Source of the DNA: Streptomyces sp. BK208
GTDB lineage: Bacteria; Actinomycetota; Actinomycetes; Streptomycetales; Streptomycetaceae
DNA: 64,000 bases
NCBI RefSeq assembly: GCF_004364245.1
Contig: NZ_SOAV01000009.1
Coordinates: 186,001-250,000 of the forward strand
Direction of reading: 5' to 3'
Shown: one piece after another, positions 43,692 through 52,606 of the stretch
Layout of the letters: each line of letters opens with the position of its first letter
Position numbering within the stretch: position 1 is the stretch's first letter
Position numbers and translations under genes: made by a program
Notes under the pieces: generated by a model
Told to the model about the DNA's origin: nothing
Databases searched by the model: none
What the model saw: the letters and a program-made list of their open reading frames with translations, nothing else

Positions 43692-44510
43692 GTGATGACC
43701 CGTTCCGCGCGCCGGACCCGCCGGATGCTCCAGGTGACCGGCGCAGGTGCCGCCGCGCTGCTGACCCTGAGCGCCTGCTCGTCCTCCGACTCCGGCTCCG
43801 GCTCCGACGCGGAGGCCGGCGGTTCGGACAAGCTGTCCGGGACCGTGAACGTCTTCGCCGCGGCCTCGCTGACGGAGAGCTTCACCGAGCTGGGCAAGGA
43901 GTTCGAGAAGCAGCACCCCGGCACCAAGGTCGTCTTCAACTTCGGCGGCAGCGACTCGCTCGCCGCGGGCATCACCAACGGGGCCCCGGCCGACGTGTTC
44001 GCCTCCGCCAGCCCCAAGACCATGAAGGTCGTCACCGACGCGGACGCCGCCGCCGGGACGCCGGCCACCTTCGTCCGCAACCGGCTGGAGATCGCCACCC
44101 TGCCCGGCAACCCGGACGAGGTCGCCTCCCTGAAGGACCTCACCGGGGACGGTCTGAAGGTCGTCCTGTGCGACAGGACGGTGCCGTGCGGCGCGGCGGC
44201 CCAGAAGGCGCTGACCGCCGCCGGCCTGAAGCTCACCCCGGTCTCCTACGAGGAGGACGTGAAGTCGGCGCTCAACAAGGTGGTCCTCAAGGAGGCCGAC
44301 GCCGCCGTCGTCTACAGGACGGATGTGCGGGCGGCCGGTGACAAGGTGGAGGGCGTGGAGTTCCCCGAGTCGGCGAAGGCCGTCAACGACTATCCGATCA
44401 CGCTGCTCCAGGACGCCCCCAACACGGCGGCCGGCAAGGCGTTCATCGCGCTGGTGCGGTCCGCCGAGGGGCAGAAGGTGCTGACCGGGGCCGGGTTCAC
44501 CGCCCCGTGA
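43692..44510 (+). CDS. modA: Molybdate ABC transporter substrate-binding lipoprotein
   Basis: Lipoprotein of 272 residues: hydrophobic start and lipobox LSAC, then NVFAAASLTESFTELGKEFE, VVFNFGGSDSLAAGI, GAPADVFASASPKTM, VPCGAAAQKAL and VEFPESAKAVNDYPI. These are the ModA motifs whose Ser residues bind the oxyanion. GTG 43692 has GAGGGAG at good spacing; ATG 43695 would also do. Its stop overlaps modB by four bases. Confidence 0.95.
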   Translation: MMTRSARRTRRMLQVTGAGAAALLTLSACSSSDSGSGSDAEAGGSDKLSGTVNVFAAASLTESFTELGKEFEKQHPGTKVVFNFGGSDSLAAGITNGAPADVFASASPKTMKVVTDADAAAGTPATFVRNRLEIATLPGNPDEVASLKDLTGDGLKVVLCDRTVPCGAAAQKALTAAGLKLTPVSYEEDVKSALNKVVLKEADAAVVYRTDVRAAGDKVEGVEFPESAKAVNDYPITLLQDAPNTAAGKAFIALVRSAEGQKVLTGAGFTAP

Positions 44511-45376
44511 CCGCTCCGCTCGAGTCAGGTGCCGCACCCGGCCCCCGTCCGGGTGGGCCGCGGCGCCGCCGTGTCCGGCCGGGGGGCCGGGTGCGCGGCG
44601 GCGCGGCTCCCCTGCCGCTGCTCGTGCCCGCGCTGATCGGCCTGGCCTTCCTGGTCCTCCCGCTGGTCGCGCTGCTGATCCGGGCGCCCTGGGCGAGCAT
44701 GCCCGAGCTGCTGACCAGTACCGAGGTGTGGCAGGCGCTGCGCCTGTCGCTGATCTGCGCCACGGCGGCGACCGCGGTGAGCATGGTGATCGGCGTGCCG
44801 CTGGCCTGGCTGCTGGCCCGGGTGGAGTTCCCGGGACGCGGTCTGGTCCGGGCCCTGGTGACGCTGCCTCTGGTGCTGCCGCCGGTGGTGGGCGGTGTCG
44901 CCCTGCTCATGGCCCTGGGCCGCAACGGGGTCGTCGGGCAGTGGCTGGACTCCTGGTTCGGGATCACGCTGCCGTTCACCACCGCCGGCGTGATCCTCGC
45001 GGAGGCGTTCGTGGCGATGCCGTTCCTCGTCATCAGCGTCGAGGGCACCCTGCGCGCCGCCGACCCCCGCTACGAGGAGGCGGCCACCACCCTCGGCGCC
45101 TCCCGCTTCACCGCGTTCCGCCGGGTCACGCTGCCGCTGATCGCGCCCGGGATCGCCGCCGGTGCCGTGCTGGCCTGGGCGCGGGCGCTGGGCGAGTTCG
45201 GGGCGACGATCACCTTCGCCGGGAACTTCCCCGGCCGCACCCAGACCATGCCGCTGGCGGTGTACCTCGCCCTGCAGAGCGACCCGGAGGCCGCCGTCGC
45301 CCTCAGCCTGGTCCTGCTGGCCGTCTCCATCGCCGTACTCGCCGGACTGCGCGACCGCTGGATGACCGCCTCATGA
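44507..45376 (+). CDS. modB: Molybdate ABC transporter permease
   Basis: Inner membrane permease of 289 residues with about six helices: LLVPALIGLAFLVLPLVALL, LSLICATAATAVSMVIGVPL, LVRALVTLPLVLPPVVGGVA, VILAEAFVAMPFLVISV. The EAA coupling loop is EAATTLGASRFTAFRRVTLP. It forms the channel for molybdate with ModA and ModC. GTGA overlap with modA and ATGA overlap with modC show a tightly coupled operon. Confidence 0.95.
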   Translation: MTAPLESGAAPGPRPGGPRRRRVRPGGRVRGGAAPLPLLVPALIGLAFLVLPLVALLIRAPWASMPELLTSTEVWQALRLSLICATAATAVSMVIGVPLAWLLARVEFPGRGLVRALVTLPLVLPPVVGGVALLMALGRNGVVGQWLDSWFGITLPFTTAGVILAEAFVAMPFLVISVEGTLRAADPRYEEAATTLGASRFTAFRRVTLPLIAPGIAAGAVLAWARALGEFGATITFAGNFPGRTQTMPLAVYLALQSDPEAAVALSLVLLAVSIAVLAGLRDRWMTAS

Positions 45377-46455
45377 CCGACACGGAGCAGACCGCCGAGG
45401 GCACGGACGCCGGGGCCCAGGGGCTCGACGCCCGGCTCGTCGTCGAGCGGGACGCCTTCCGCCTCGACGTGGCCCTGACGGCGGCCCCCGGCGACGTCGT
45501 CGCGCTGCTCGGCCCCAACGGCGCCGGGAAGACCACCGCCCTGCGCGCCCTCGCCGGTCTCGTCCCGCTCTCGGACGGTCATCTGCGGCTGGACGGCGTG
45601 GAGCTGGACCGTACGCCGCCGGAGTCCCGGCCGGTCGGGGTCGTCTTCCAGGACTACCTGCTCTTCCCCCACCTGACCGCGCTCGACAACGTCGCCTTCG
45701 GGCCGCGCTGCCGGGGCGCGAGCAAGGCGCAGGCCCGCGCGCAGGCCGCCGGCTGGCTCGACCGCCTGGGCCTCGCCGGCCACGCCGGCGTCCGGCCGCG
45801 CCGGCTCTCCGGCGGCCAGGCCCAGCGCGTCGCCCTCGCCCGGGCCCTGGCCACCCACCCCCGGCTGCTGCTCCTGGACGAGCCGCTCGCCGCCCTCGAC
45901 GCCCGCACCCGCCTCGACGTCCGCGCGCAACTCCGGCGCCACCTGGCCGACTTCGAGGCCGTCGCCGTACTCGTCACGCACGACCCCCTGGACGCGATGG
46001 TCCTCGCCGACCACCTCGTCGTCGTCGAGGACGGCCACGTCGTCCAGGAGGGCACCCCCTCGCACATCGCCCGCCACCCGCGCACCGACTACATCGCCCA
46101 CCTGGTCGGGCTCAACCTCTACCGGGGGCGGGCCGAGGGCCACACGGTACGGCTCGACGACGGGCCCGCGATCACGACCACCGAGGCGCTGTCCGGGCCC
46201 GCCTTCGTCGCCTTCGCGCCCAGCGCCGTCACCCTGCACCGGGACCGTCCCACCGGCTCCAGCGCCCGCAACGTGTGGCGCTGCGAGGTGGCCGGCCTGG
46301 AGACCCACGGCGACCGGATCCGCGCCGACCTCACCGGTGAACTCCCCCTCGCCGCCGACCTGACCACCCTCGCCGCCGCCGAGCTGGGCCTGCATCCGGG
46401 CGCTGTCGTCTGGGCCACGGTGAAGGCCACCCAGACCCACGCCTACCGCGACTGA
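45373..46455 (+). CDS. modC: Molybdate ABC transporter ATP-binding protein
   Basis: ATPase of 360 residues. Walker A LLGPNGAGKTT, Q-loop VVFQDYLLFPHLTALDNV, signature RLSGGQAQRVALARAL, Walker B LLLLDEPLAALDA, H-loop VLVTHDPLDAM. The C-terminal part has a TOBE-type domain (NVWRCEVAGLETHGDRIRAD) that can bind molybdate and shut down transport. ATG 45373 overlaps the modB stop. Last gene of modABC. Confidence 0.95.
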   Translation: MTDTEQTAEGTDAGAQGLDARLVVERDAFRLDVALTAAPGDVVALLGPNGAGKTTALRALAGLVPLSDGHLRLDGVELDRTPPESRPVGVVFQDYLLFPHLTALDNVAFGPRCRGASKAQARAQAAGWLDRLGLAGHAGVRPRRLSGGQAQRVALARALATHPRLLLLDEPLAALDARTRLDVRAQLRRHLADFEAVAVLVTHDPLDAMVLADHLVVVEDGHVVQEGTPSHIARHPRTDYIAHLVGLNLYRGRAEGHTVRLDDGPAITTTEALSGPAFVAFAPSAVTLHRDRPTGSSARNVWRCEVAGLETHGDRIRADLTGELPLAADLTTLAAAELGLHPGAVVWATVKATQTHAYRD

Positions 46456-46620
46456 CGGGGTCCGCCGCCGGGCAGACCGCGTGGACCGGGCGGCCTCCCG
46501 CGAAATGTCCGTGCTTGGTAACGGACGGATCCCGCGGCCGCCTTCTCCCGTCCTGTCATGTGGTCCCCGGCGTGAACGGGGACCGGCGGCGAGGTACTAC
46601 GCGAAGGCGGGGCGGCGGAC

Positions 46621-47397
46621 ATGGCGCGGCACGGTGGTGGACGGGGCTGGTACGGCAAGGTGGTCGGGGCGGCGCTCGGCGTGACGGTGCTCGCCGGCGC
46701 CGCCTCGATGTGGACCGCGCAGGCCGATTCCGTGGGCGGCGACCCCGCACCCCGGGTATCCGCGTCGACCGCTTCGGGCAACGGCGCCGAGCCCGTCGGC
46801 ACCGCCATCGCCCACGCCTCGGACGCGGGGCCGCGGGGCGTCAACATCACCGTCGACGACGGCCCCGACCCGGCGTGGACGCCGCAGGTGCTCGACCTGC
46901 TCGACGCGTACGGAGTGAAGGCGACCTTCTGCATGACGGGCCTTCAGGCGCAGGCCCACCCGGACCTGGTGAAGGACGTCGTCGCGGCCGGGCACCGGCT
47001 GTGCGACCACTCGGTGTCGCACGACACCGCCATGGACCGGAAGTCCGAGGCCTACCAGTCCAAGGAGATCCTCGACGCCGAGCGCATGATCACCGAGGCG
47101 TCCGGGGGCGTACGGCCGATGTACTACCGGGCGCCCGGCGGGGCGTTCACCCCCTTCAGCCGCGAGCTGGCCGCCTCCCGGGGCATGCGCCCGCTGGGCT
47201 GGAACGTGGACACCAAGGACTTCGAGCGGCCGGGCACGGACGCCATCGTCACCACCGTGCAGCGCGAGCTGCCGAACGGGCCGACGATCCTCTTCCACGA
47301 CGCCGGGGGCGACCGCACCCAGACCGTCGAAGCGCTGCGGCGGGTCCTGCCCCGGCTCCAGGAGCAGGGCTACGCCTTCGGCTTCCCGGTGCGCTGA
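46621..47397 (+). CDS. Secreted polysaccharide deacetylase (NodB fold, CE4)
   Basis: Protein of 258 residues. The N-terminal hydrophobic segment (VVGAALGVTVLAGAASMWT) acts as signal or anchor. The NodB catalytic motifs are present: NITVDDGPDPAW with the metal-binding Asp pair, CDHSVSHD (HxxxxH metal ligands), RAPGGAF, WNVDTKDFERPG, and ILFHDAGGDRT with the catalytic His. It removes acetyl groups from N-acetylated glycans such as peptidoglycan or chitin oligomers. Substrate unknown. Single gene. Confidence 0.92.
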   Translation: MARHGGGRGWYGKVVGAALGVTVLAGAASMWTAQADSVGGDPAPRVSASTASGNGAEPVGTAIAHASDAGPRGVNITVDDGPDPAWTPQVLDLLDAYGVKATFCMTGLQAQAHPDLVKDVVAAGHRLCDHSVSHDTAMDRKSEAYQSKEILDAERMITEASGGVRPMYYRAPGGAFTPFSRELAASRGMRPLGWNVDTKDFERPGTDAIVTTVQRELPNGPTILFHDAGGDRTQTVEALRRVLPRLQEQGYAFGFPVR

Positions 47398-47410
47398 GTG
47401 CGGCTGCCGC

Positions 47411-48607
47411 TCAGACCGCCGGGGCCGGCTCCGGGCTCCTGGGCGCGACCGGGCGGCGGCGGCTCGGGACGCCGAGGGTCGGGTTGGCGACGCCCCAGGC
47501 CGCCGACCGGCAGACCAGTTCCTTGTAGACGGCGGCGAGCCGTCCGGTCAGGGCGGCGCTCACCGCGCGGTCGTCGGCCGTGACGTACTGGATCAGGCCC
47601 TGCCTGCGGCCCAGGGAGATGCACTGGTTGAAGTAGCGGGGCGTCACCTCCGGCAGCTTCCGGCCGGTCAGGCGGGCCGCGACGGCGTCGGCCGCCTGCC
47701 AGGCGCTGGGGACGCCCGAGGCGCACGACATCCGCAGGGGCTTGCCGCCGGGGCCCGCAGCCAGGGCCGCGTCGCCGACGGCGTACACGTCCGGGTGGGA
47801 CACCGAGCGCATCGTCGCGTCGACCACGATCCGGCCCGAGTCCGTGACGTCCAGCGTGGTGGCCTTCGTCATGGGGTCGACGGCGAACCCGGTGGTCCAC
47901 ACCGTGACGTCGGCCGGGACACTCGTGCCGTCGGCGGTGACGACGCGGTCGGCGCCTACCGAGGTGACGGTGGCGTTCTCGCGCACCGTGATGCCGAGGT
48001 CGGTGAAGACCTTCCGCAGGTGGCGGCGGCCCCTGGGCGAGAGCCAGTCGCCGAGGCCGCCACCGGCCGTGAGCGTCACGTCCAGGTCCGGCCGGGCCTC
48101 GGCGATCTCGGACGCGGCCTCCAGGCCGGTGAGCCCGCCCCCGACCACCACCACGGACCGGCCCGCCTCCAGAGCGGCCAGCCGGGCCCGCAGCCGCAGC
48201 GCGCCCGCCCGGCCGGCGATCTCGTGGGCGTGCTCCACCACGCCCGGCACGTCCTGGTGGTTCCAGGCGCTGCCGAGGGCGTAGACGAGGGTGTCGTACG
48301 CCAGTTCACCGGCGCCGTCCTGATCGGTGACGGCCACGGTCCTGCGGTCGACGTCCACACCGGTGACCGTCGCGATCCGCAGGTCGACGCCGGTGCCCGC
48401 GAACATCTCGGCGAGGGGCCGGGGCTCGACGTCCTGGCCGGCCGCGAGCTGGTGCATCCGGACGCGCTCGACGAAGTGCGGCTCGGCGTTGACGAGGGTG
48501 ATGGCCGCGTCGGCGCGGCGCAGGCGCCGGGCGAGCCGCCCGGCGGCGACGGCCCCGGCGTATCCGGCGCCCAGGACGACGATGCGGTGCTGCGTGGCGT
48601 GCTGCAT
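47411..48607 (-). CDS. Type II NADH dehydrogenase-like flavoprotein
   Basis: Enzyme of 398 residues of the FAD-dependent pyridine nucleotide-disulfide family. FAD motif IVVLGAGYAGAVAAGRLAR, NAD motif VVVVGGGLTGLEAASEIAE, and FAD closing motif HPDVYAVGDAALA. The set resembles Ndh-type quinone reductases: no redox cysteines, and a C-terminal membrane-associating part. ATG 48607 is preceded by GGGAGCC; the longer frame is not conserved-looking. It may feed electrons to menaquinone without pumping protons. Neighbour to an ECF sigma gene on the same strand. Confidence 0.88.
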   Translation of the reverse strand: MQHATQHRIVVLGAGYAGAVAAGRLARRLRRADAAITLVNAEPHFVERVRMHQLAAGQDVEPRPLAEMFAGTGVDLRIATVTGVDVDRRTVAVTDQDGAGELAYDTLVYALGSAWNHQDVPGVVEHAHEIAGRAGALRLRARLAALEAGRSVVVVGGGLTGLEAASEIAEARPDLDVTLTAGGGLGDWLSPRGRRHLRKVFTDLGITVRENATVTSVGADRVVTADGTSVPADVTVWTTGFAVDPMTKATTLDVTDSGRIVVDATMRSVSHPDVYAVGDAALAAGPGGKPLRMSCASGVPSAWQAADAVAARLTGRKLPEVTPRYFNQCISLGRRQGLIQYVTADDRAVSAALTGRLAAVYKELVCRSAAWGVANPTLGVPSRRRPVAPRSPEPAPAV

Positions 48608-48772
48608 GACGGGCTCCCTTGTCTCGGCCGCTGAGGCTCTCCAGCGGGACTCGCCCCTTGAACCGGGCAGCCCGCCGATTCCTGACAGCCGTCGGACGTG
48701 ACGTGCGTCACTCACCGGCCGGAGGGTGCCGGGGGACGGCGCAGGCCGCTCCGGGAAGGACGGCGGAGGGGG

Positions 48773-49717
48773 TCAGAAGGCGCGGAACAGGGGTTCTCCG
48801 TGGTCGGTGGCCGCCCACTGCCGCGTGGCGCGTTCGAGCTTGTCGGGGTTGACCTGGTTGCGGAAGCCCGCGATGCCCTCGGGGGTGACCTCCAGGCACA
48901 TGATCCCGACGACCCGGCCCCGCACGACGGCCACCACGGCGGGGTCGCCGTTGGCGGTGGCGGCATGGATCTCCGCGGTGCCGCCGACCAGGTCGCGCTT
49001 GGCCTTGCCCGGCTTGAACAGGCCCCGCAGGAACGTCGCCACGGCACTCGCACCCTCGAACGCCTTGGCGCGGGCCGGGACCTTCCCGCCCCCGTCGCCG
49101 ATCGACACGGCGTCCTGGGTGAGCAGACGGACCAGCGGTTCGGTCCGGCCGCTGGTGGCCGCCGTGAGGAACTCGTCGACGATCCGCCGGGCCGCGGCCT
49201 CGTCGATCTCCGTGCGGGCCCTGCCCTGCGCGACGTGCTTCCGGGCACGGTGCAGGGTCTGCTGGCTGGCGTCCTCGGAGATGTCGAGGATCTCCGCGAT
49301 CTCCCGGTGCGTGTACTGGAACGCCTCGCGCAGCACGTACACCGCCCGCTCGCCCGGTGAGAGCCGCTCCAGCAGCGCGAGCACCGCGAGGGAGACCGAC
49401 TCGCGCTGCTCGGCCGTCTCCGCAGGGCCGAGCATGGGGTCGCCGGTGAGCAGCGGCTCGGGCAGCCACTGGCCCACGTAGGTCTCACGCCGTGCACGGG
49501 CGGAAGTGAGCTGGTTGAGACAGAGGTTGGTGAGGACCTTGGTCAGCCAGGCCTCGGGGACCTCGACGCGCTCCACCTCGGCCGCCTGCCAGCGCAGGAA
49601 CGTCTCCTGCACGGCGTCCTCCGCCTCGCTCGCCGAGCCGAGGAGGCGGTAGGCGATGGCCTCCAGACGCGGCCTGGAGGCCTCGAACCGTTCCACGTCG
49701 CTCATGGTCAGGGCCAT
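48773..49717 (-). CDS. ECF sigma factor, SigJ family with SnoaL-like domain
   Basis: Extracytoplasmic-function sigma factor of 314 residues. Region 2: RPRLEAIAYRLLGSASEAED and AVQETFLRWQAAE; region 4: FQYTHREIAEILDISEDASQ. A C-terminal extension of about 110 residues (ARRIVDEFLTAATSGRTEPL ... VVRGRVVGIMCLEVT) has the SnoaL/NTF2-like fold typical of the SigJ group, which lacks a separate anti-sigma gene and is thought to be ligand-controlled. Starts at 49735, 49717 or 49705 are all in frame and none has a ribosome site; 49717 is a compromise. Confidence 0.88.
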   Translation of the reverse strand: MALTMSDVERFEASRPRLEAIAYRLLGSASEAEDAVQETFLRWQAAEVERVEVPEAWLTKVLTNLCLNQLTSARARRETYVGQWLPEPLLTGDPMLGPAETAEQRESVSLAVLALLERLSPGERAVYVLREAFQYTHREIAEILDISEDASQQTLHRARKHVAQGRARTEIDEAAARRIVDEFLTAATSGRTEPLVRLLTQDAVSIGDGGGKVPARAKAFEGASAVATFLRGLFKPGKAKRDLVGGTAEIHAATANGDPAVVAVVRGRVVGIMCLEVTPEGIAGFRNQVNPDKLERATRQWAATDHGEPLFRAF

Positions 49718-49751
49718 GGCCCGGATCATAGCCATTCCCCGGGACCGCGCC

Positions 49752-50432
49752 TCAGCGCCCGGCCGCCCGCCCCTTCAGGTCCCTCAGCGCGACGTTCAGT
49801 TCCAGGACGTTCACCCGCGGCTCACCGATGAAGCCGAGGGTGCGGGAGGCGGTGTGCTCGTCGACGAGCCGCCGGACGCGCTCGACGGACAGGCCGTTGC
49901 GCTCCGCGACCCGGCGCACCTGGAGGCCGGCGTACTCGGGGGAGATGTGCGGGTCCAGACCGGAGCCGGAGGAGGTGACGGCGTCCGCGGGCACGTCCGA
50001 GGGCCGCACGGGGTGGCCGGGCACGGAGTTGTCCTCGACCACGCTCTTCCTGGCCTGCGTCACCCAGGCCAGGAGGTCCGCGTCGTCGGCGGAGCGGTTG
50101 GTGGCGCCGGACAGGAGGAGGTCGTACCGGGTGTTGACGGTGTTGGTGCCGAGGCCGCCCCGCGGACGGCCCTGGAACCACCGCAGGTCCGGCTCGGGGG
50201 CGCTGTGCCCGTCCGCCGTGGGCAGGTCGTACGCCTGGCCGATGAGGGACAAGCCGACGACCCGGCCGTCGGCCGCCTCGATCCGCGAGCCGTTCGCCTG
50301 CGCGGGGAACAGGGCCTGGGCGGCGCCGGTGACGGCGAGCGGGTAGACGACGCCGGTGACCACGGTCAGGACGAGCAGCGCGCGCAGGCCCGCTCCGAGC
50401 AGCCGGGCGGCGCTGGTGAGGGAAGTGTTCAT
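49752..50432 (-). CDS. kdpC: Potassium-transporting ATPase subunit KdpC
   Basis: KdpC of 226 residues: one N-terminal membrane helix (LLGAGLRALLVLTVVTGVVY), then the extracytoplasmic domain with FQGRPR, the conserved LDPHISPEYAGLQVRRVA and EPRVNVLELNVALRDL. It stabilises the nucleotide-bound complex. The start ATG 50432 lies five bases after the kdpB stop. It is the last gene of the kdp operon and 16 bases before the ECF gene start region. Confidence 0.96.
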   Translation of the reverse strand: MNTSLTSAARLLGAGLRALLVLTVVTGVVYPLAVTGAAQALFPAQANGSRIEAADGRVVGLSLIGQAYDLPTADGHSAPEPDLRWFQGRPRGGLGTNTVNTRYDLLLSGATNRSADDADLLAWVTQARKSVVEDNSVPGHPVRPSDVPADAVTSSGSGLDPHISPEYAGLQVRRVAERNGLSVERVRRLVDEHTASRTLGFIGEPRVNVLELNVALRDLKGRAAGR

Positions 50433-50437
50433 GTCGG

Positions 50438-52606
50438 TCAGCCGATCCCGGGGAGGAGCGAGACGATCAGGTCGATGAGCTTGATGCCGGCGAACGGGGC
50501 GATCAGGCCGCCCAGTCCGTAGACGGCGAGGTTGCGGCGCAGCAGCCGGTCGGCGCTCAGGGCCCGGTGGCGCACGCCCCGGAGCGCGAGCGGCACCAGG
50601 ACGACGATGATCAGCGCGTTGAAGACCACCGCGGAGAGGATCGCGGAGTCCGGCGAGGACAGGCGCATGACGTTGAGCTTGTCCAGGCCCGGATGGACGG
50701 CGGCGAAGAGCGCCGGGATGATCGCGAAGTACTTGGCGACGTCGTTGGCGATGGAGAACGTCGTGAGCGCCCCGCGCGTGATCAGCAACTGCTTGCCGAT
50801 CTCGACGATCTCGATGAGCTTGGTCGGGTCGGAGTCGAGGTCGACCATGTTGCCGGCCTCCTTCGCCGCCGACGTGCCCGTGTTCATCGCCACGCCGACG
50901 TCGGCCTGGGCCAGCGCGGGGGCGTCGTTGGTGCCGTCGCCGGTCATCGCGACCAGCTTGCCGCCGGCCTGCTCGCGTTCGATGAGCGCCATCTTGTCCT
51001 CGGGCGTGGCCTCCGCCAGGAAGTCGTCGACGCCAGCCTCGTCGGCGATGGCCCTGGCCGTCAGCGGGTTGTCGCCCGTGATCATGACGGTTCTGATGCC
51101 CATGCGGCGCAGCTCCGCGAAGCGTTCCCGCATGCCCGGCTTGACGACGTCCTTGAGGTGGACGACGCCCAGGACCCGTGCGCCGCGCTCGTCCTCCACC
51201 GCGACCAGCAGCGGCGTACCGCCCGCCTCGGAGATGCTCCGGGCGGTCGCCTCCGCGTCCCCGGCGACCGTGCCGCCCCGCTCCCCGACCCAGGCGACCA
51301 CCGACCCCGTCGCGCCCTTGCGCACCTTGCGGCCGCCGGCGTCCACGCCCGACATGCGGGTCCGGGCGGTGAACGGGATCCACTCGGCGCCGACCGGTCC
51401 GCCCGGGCAGGGCCGGGTGAGCCCGTGCTCCTTCTCGGCGAGGGCGACGATCGAGCGGCCCTCGGGGGTCTCGTCGGCGAGTGAGGAGAGCCGGGCGGCG
51501 TCGGCGACCTCCGCCACGGTGACCCCGTGCACCGGGACGAACGCGGCCGCCTGCCGGTTGCCCAGCGTGATCGTGCCGGTCTTGTCGAGGAGCAGCGTGG
51601 AGACGTCGCCGGCGGCCTCGACGGCGCGGCCCGAGGTGGCCAGCACGTTGCGCCGGACCAGGCGGTCCATGCCCGCGATGCCGATCGCGGAGAGCAGGGC
51701 GCCGATCGTGGTCGGGATGAGGCAGACCAGCAGGGCCACCAGCACGACCAGGCTCAGACGGGCGCCGGCGTGGTCGGCGAAGACCGGGAGGGTGGCACAG
51801 GCCAGCAGGAAGACGACGGTGAGCGAGGCCAGCAGGATGTTCAGCGCGATCTCGTTCGGCGTCTTCTGCCGGTCCGCCCCCTCGACCAGGCGGATCATCC
51901 GGTCGATGAAGGTCTCGCCCGGCTCGGTGGTGATGCGGACGACGATGCGGTCGGAGAGCACCCTGGTCCCGCCGGTGACGGCACTGCGGTCGCCGCCGGA
52001 CTCGCGGATGACGGGCGCCGACTCTCCGGTGATCGCCGACTCGTCGACCGAGGCGACCCCCTCGACGACGTCGCCGTCGCCCGGGATGACGTCCCCGGCC
52101 TCGCAGACGACCAGGTCACCGGCCGTGAGCCGGGTGCCGGGGACCGTGCTGCCGTCGACCCGGCGGGCGACGGTGCCGGTCCTGGCCCGGCGCAGGGTGT
52201 CGGCCTGGGCCTTGCCGCGGCCCTCGGCGACCGCCTCCGCCAGGTTGGCGAAGAGCACGGTCAGCCAGAGCCAGGCGCTGATGGCCCAGCCGAACGGGTC
52301 GCCGGGGTCGGTGAAGGAGAAGGCCGTGGTCAGGACGGAGCCGACCAGGACGACGAACATGACGGGCGACTTCACCATCAGCCGCGGGTCCAGCTTGCGC
52401 AGCGCGTCGGGCAGCGACGCGGCCAGCTGCGCCGGGTCGAAGAGGCCCGCGCCGAGGCGGCCCCGGCCCGGGTGGCGTCCGTGGGGTGCGTCGCCGTGCG
52501 GCGCCCGGGTGGGGGTGGCTGTGGACATGGCACCCTCGTGTTTCCGCGTCTCGTGTTTCCGCGTCTCGTGTCGGCGTGGGTCGGTTTTCCGCGTGTCGGT
52601 GGTCAT
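50438..52606 (-). CDS. kdpB: Potassium-transporting P-type ATPase subunit KdpB
   Basis: Catalytic subunit of 722 residues. Phosphorylation motif LLLDKTGTITLGN, hinge MTGDGTNDAPALAQADVGVA, actuator DESAITGESAPVIRE. Seven membrane helices flank them. It hydrolyses ATP to drive KdpA-mediated K+ uptake. ATG 52606 overlaps the kdpA stop (ATGA). The first 26 residues are a charged tail made of RKHET repeats, absent from usual KdpB proteins; an in-frame ATG at 52528 would remove it. Confidence 0.96.
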   Translation of the reverse strand: MTTDTRKTDPRRHETRKHETRKHEGAMSTATPTRAPHGDAPHGRHPGRGRLGAGLFDPAQLAASLPDALRKLDPRLMVKSPVMFVVLVGSVLTTAFSFTDPGDPFGWAISAWLWLTVLFANLAEAVAEGRGKAQADTLRRARTGTVARRVDGSTVPGTRLTAGDLVVCEAGDVIPGDGDVVEGVASVDESAITGESAPVIRESGGDRSAVTGGTRVLSDRIVVRITTEPGETFIDRMIRLVEGADRQKTPNEIALNILLASLTVVFLLACATLPVFADHAGARLSLVVLVALLVCLIPTTIGALLSAIGIAGMDRLVRRNVLATSGRAVEAAGDVSTLLLDKTGTITLGNRQAAAFVPVHGVTVAEVADAARLSSLADETPEGRSIVALAEKEHGLTRPCPGGPVGAEWIPFTARTRMSGVDAGGRKVRKGATGSVVAWVGERGGTVAGDAEATARSISEAGGTPLLVAVEDERGARVLGVVHLKDVVKPGMRERFAELRRMGIRTVMITGDNPLTARAIADEAGVDDFLAEATPEDKMALIEREQAGGKLVAMTGDGTNDAPALAQADVGVAMNTGTSAAKEAGNMVDLDSDPTKLIEIVEIGKQLLITRGALTTFSIANDVAKYFAIIPALFAAVHPGLDKLNVMRLSSPDSAILSAVVFNALIIVVLVPLALRGVRHRALSADRLLRRNLAVYGLGGLIAPFAGIKLIDLIVSLLPGIG
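52535..52570. repeat. Tandem 15-bp repeat in the kdpB 5' end
   Basis: Units at 52535-52549 and 52550-52564, plus a partial third, read CTCGTGTTTCCGCGT on the plus strand and encode repeated HETRK on the minus strand. Length is a multiple of three, so changes in copy number keep frame. Confidence 0.8.
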
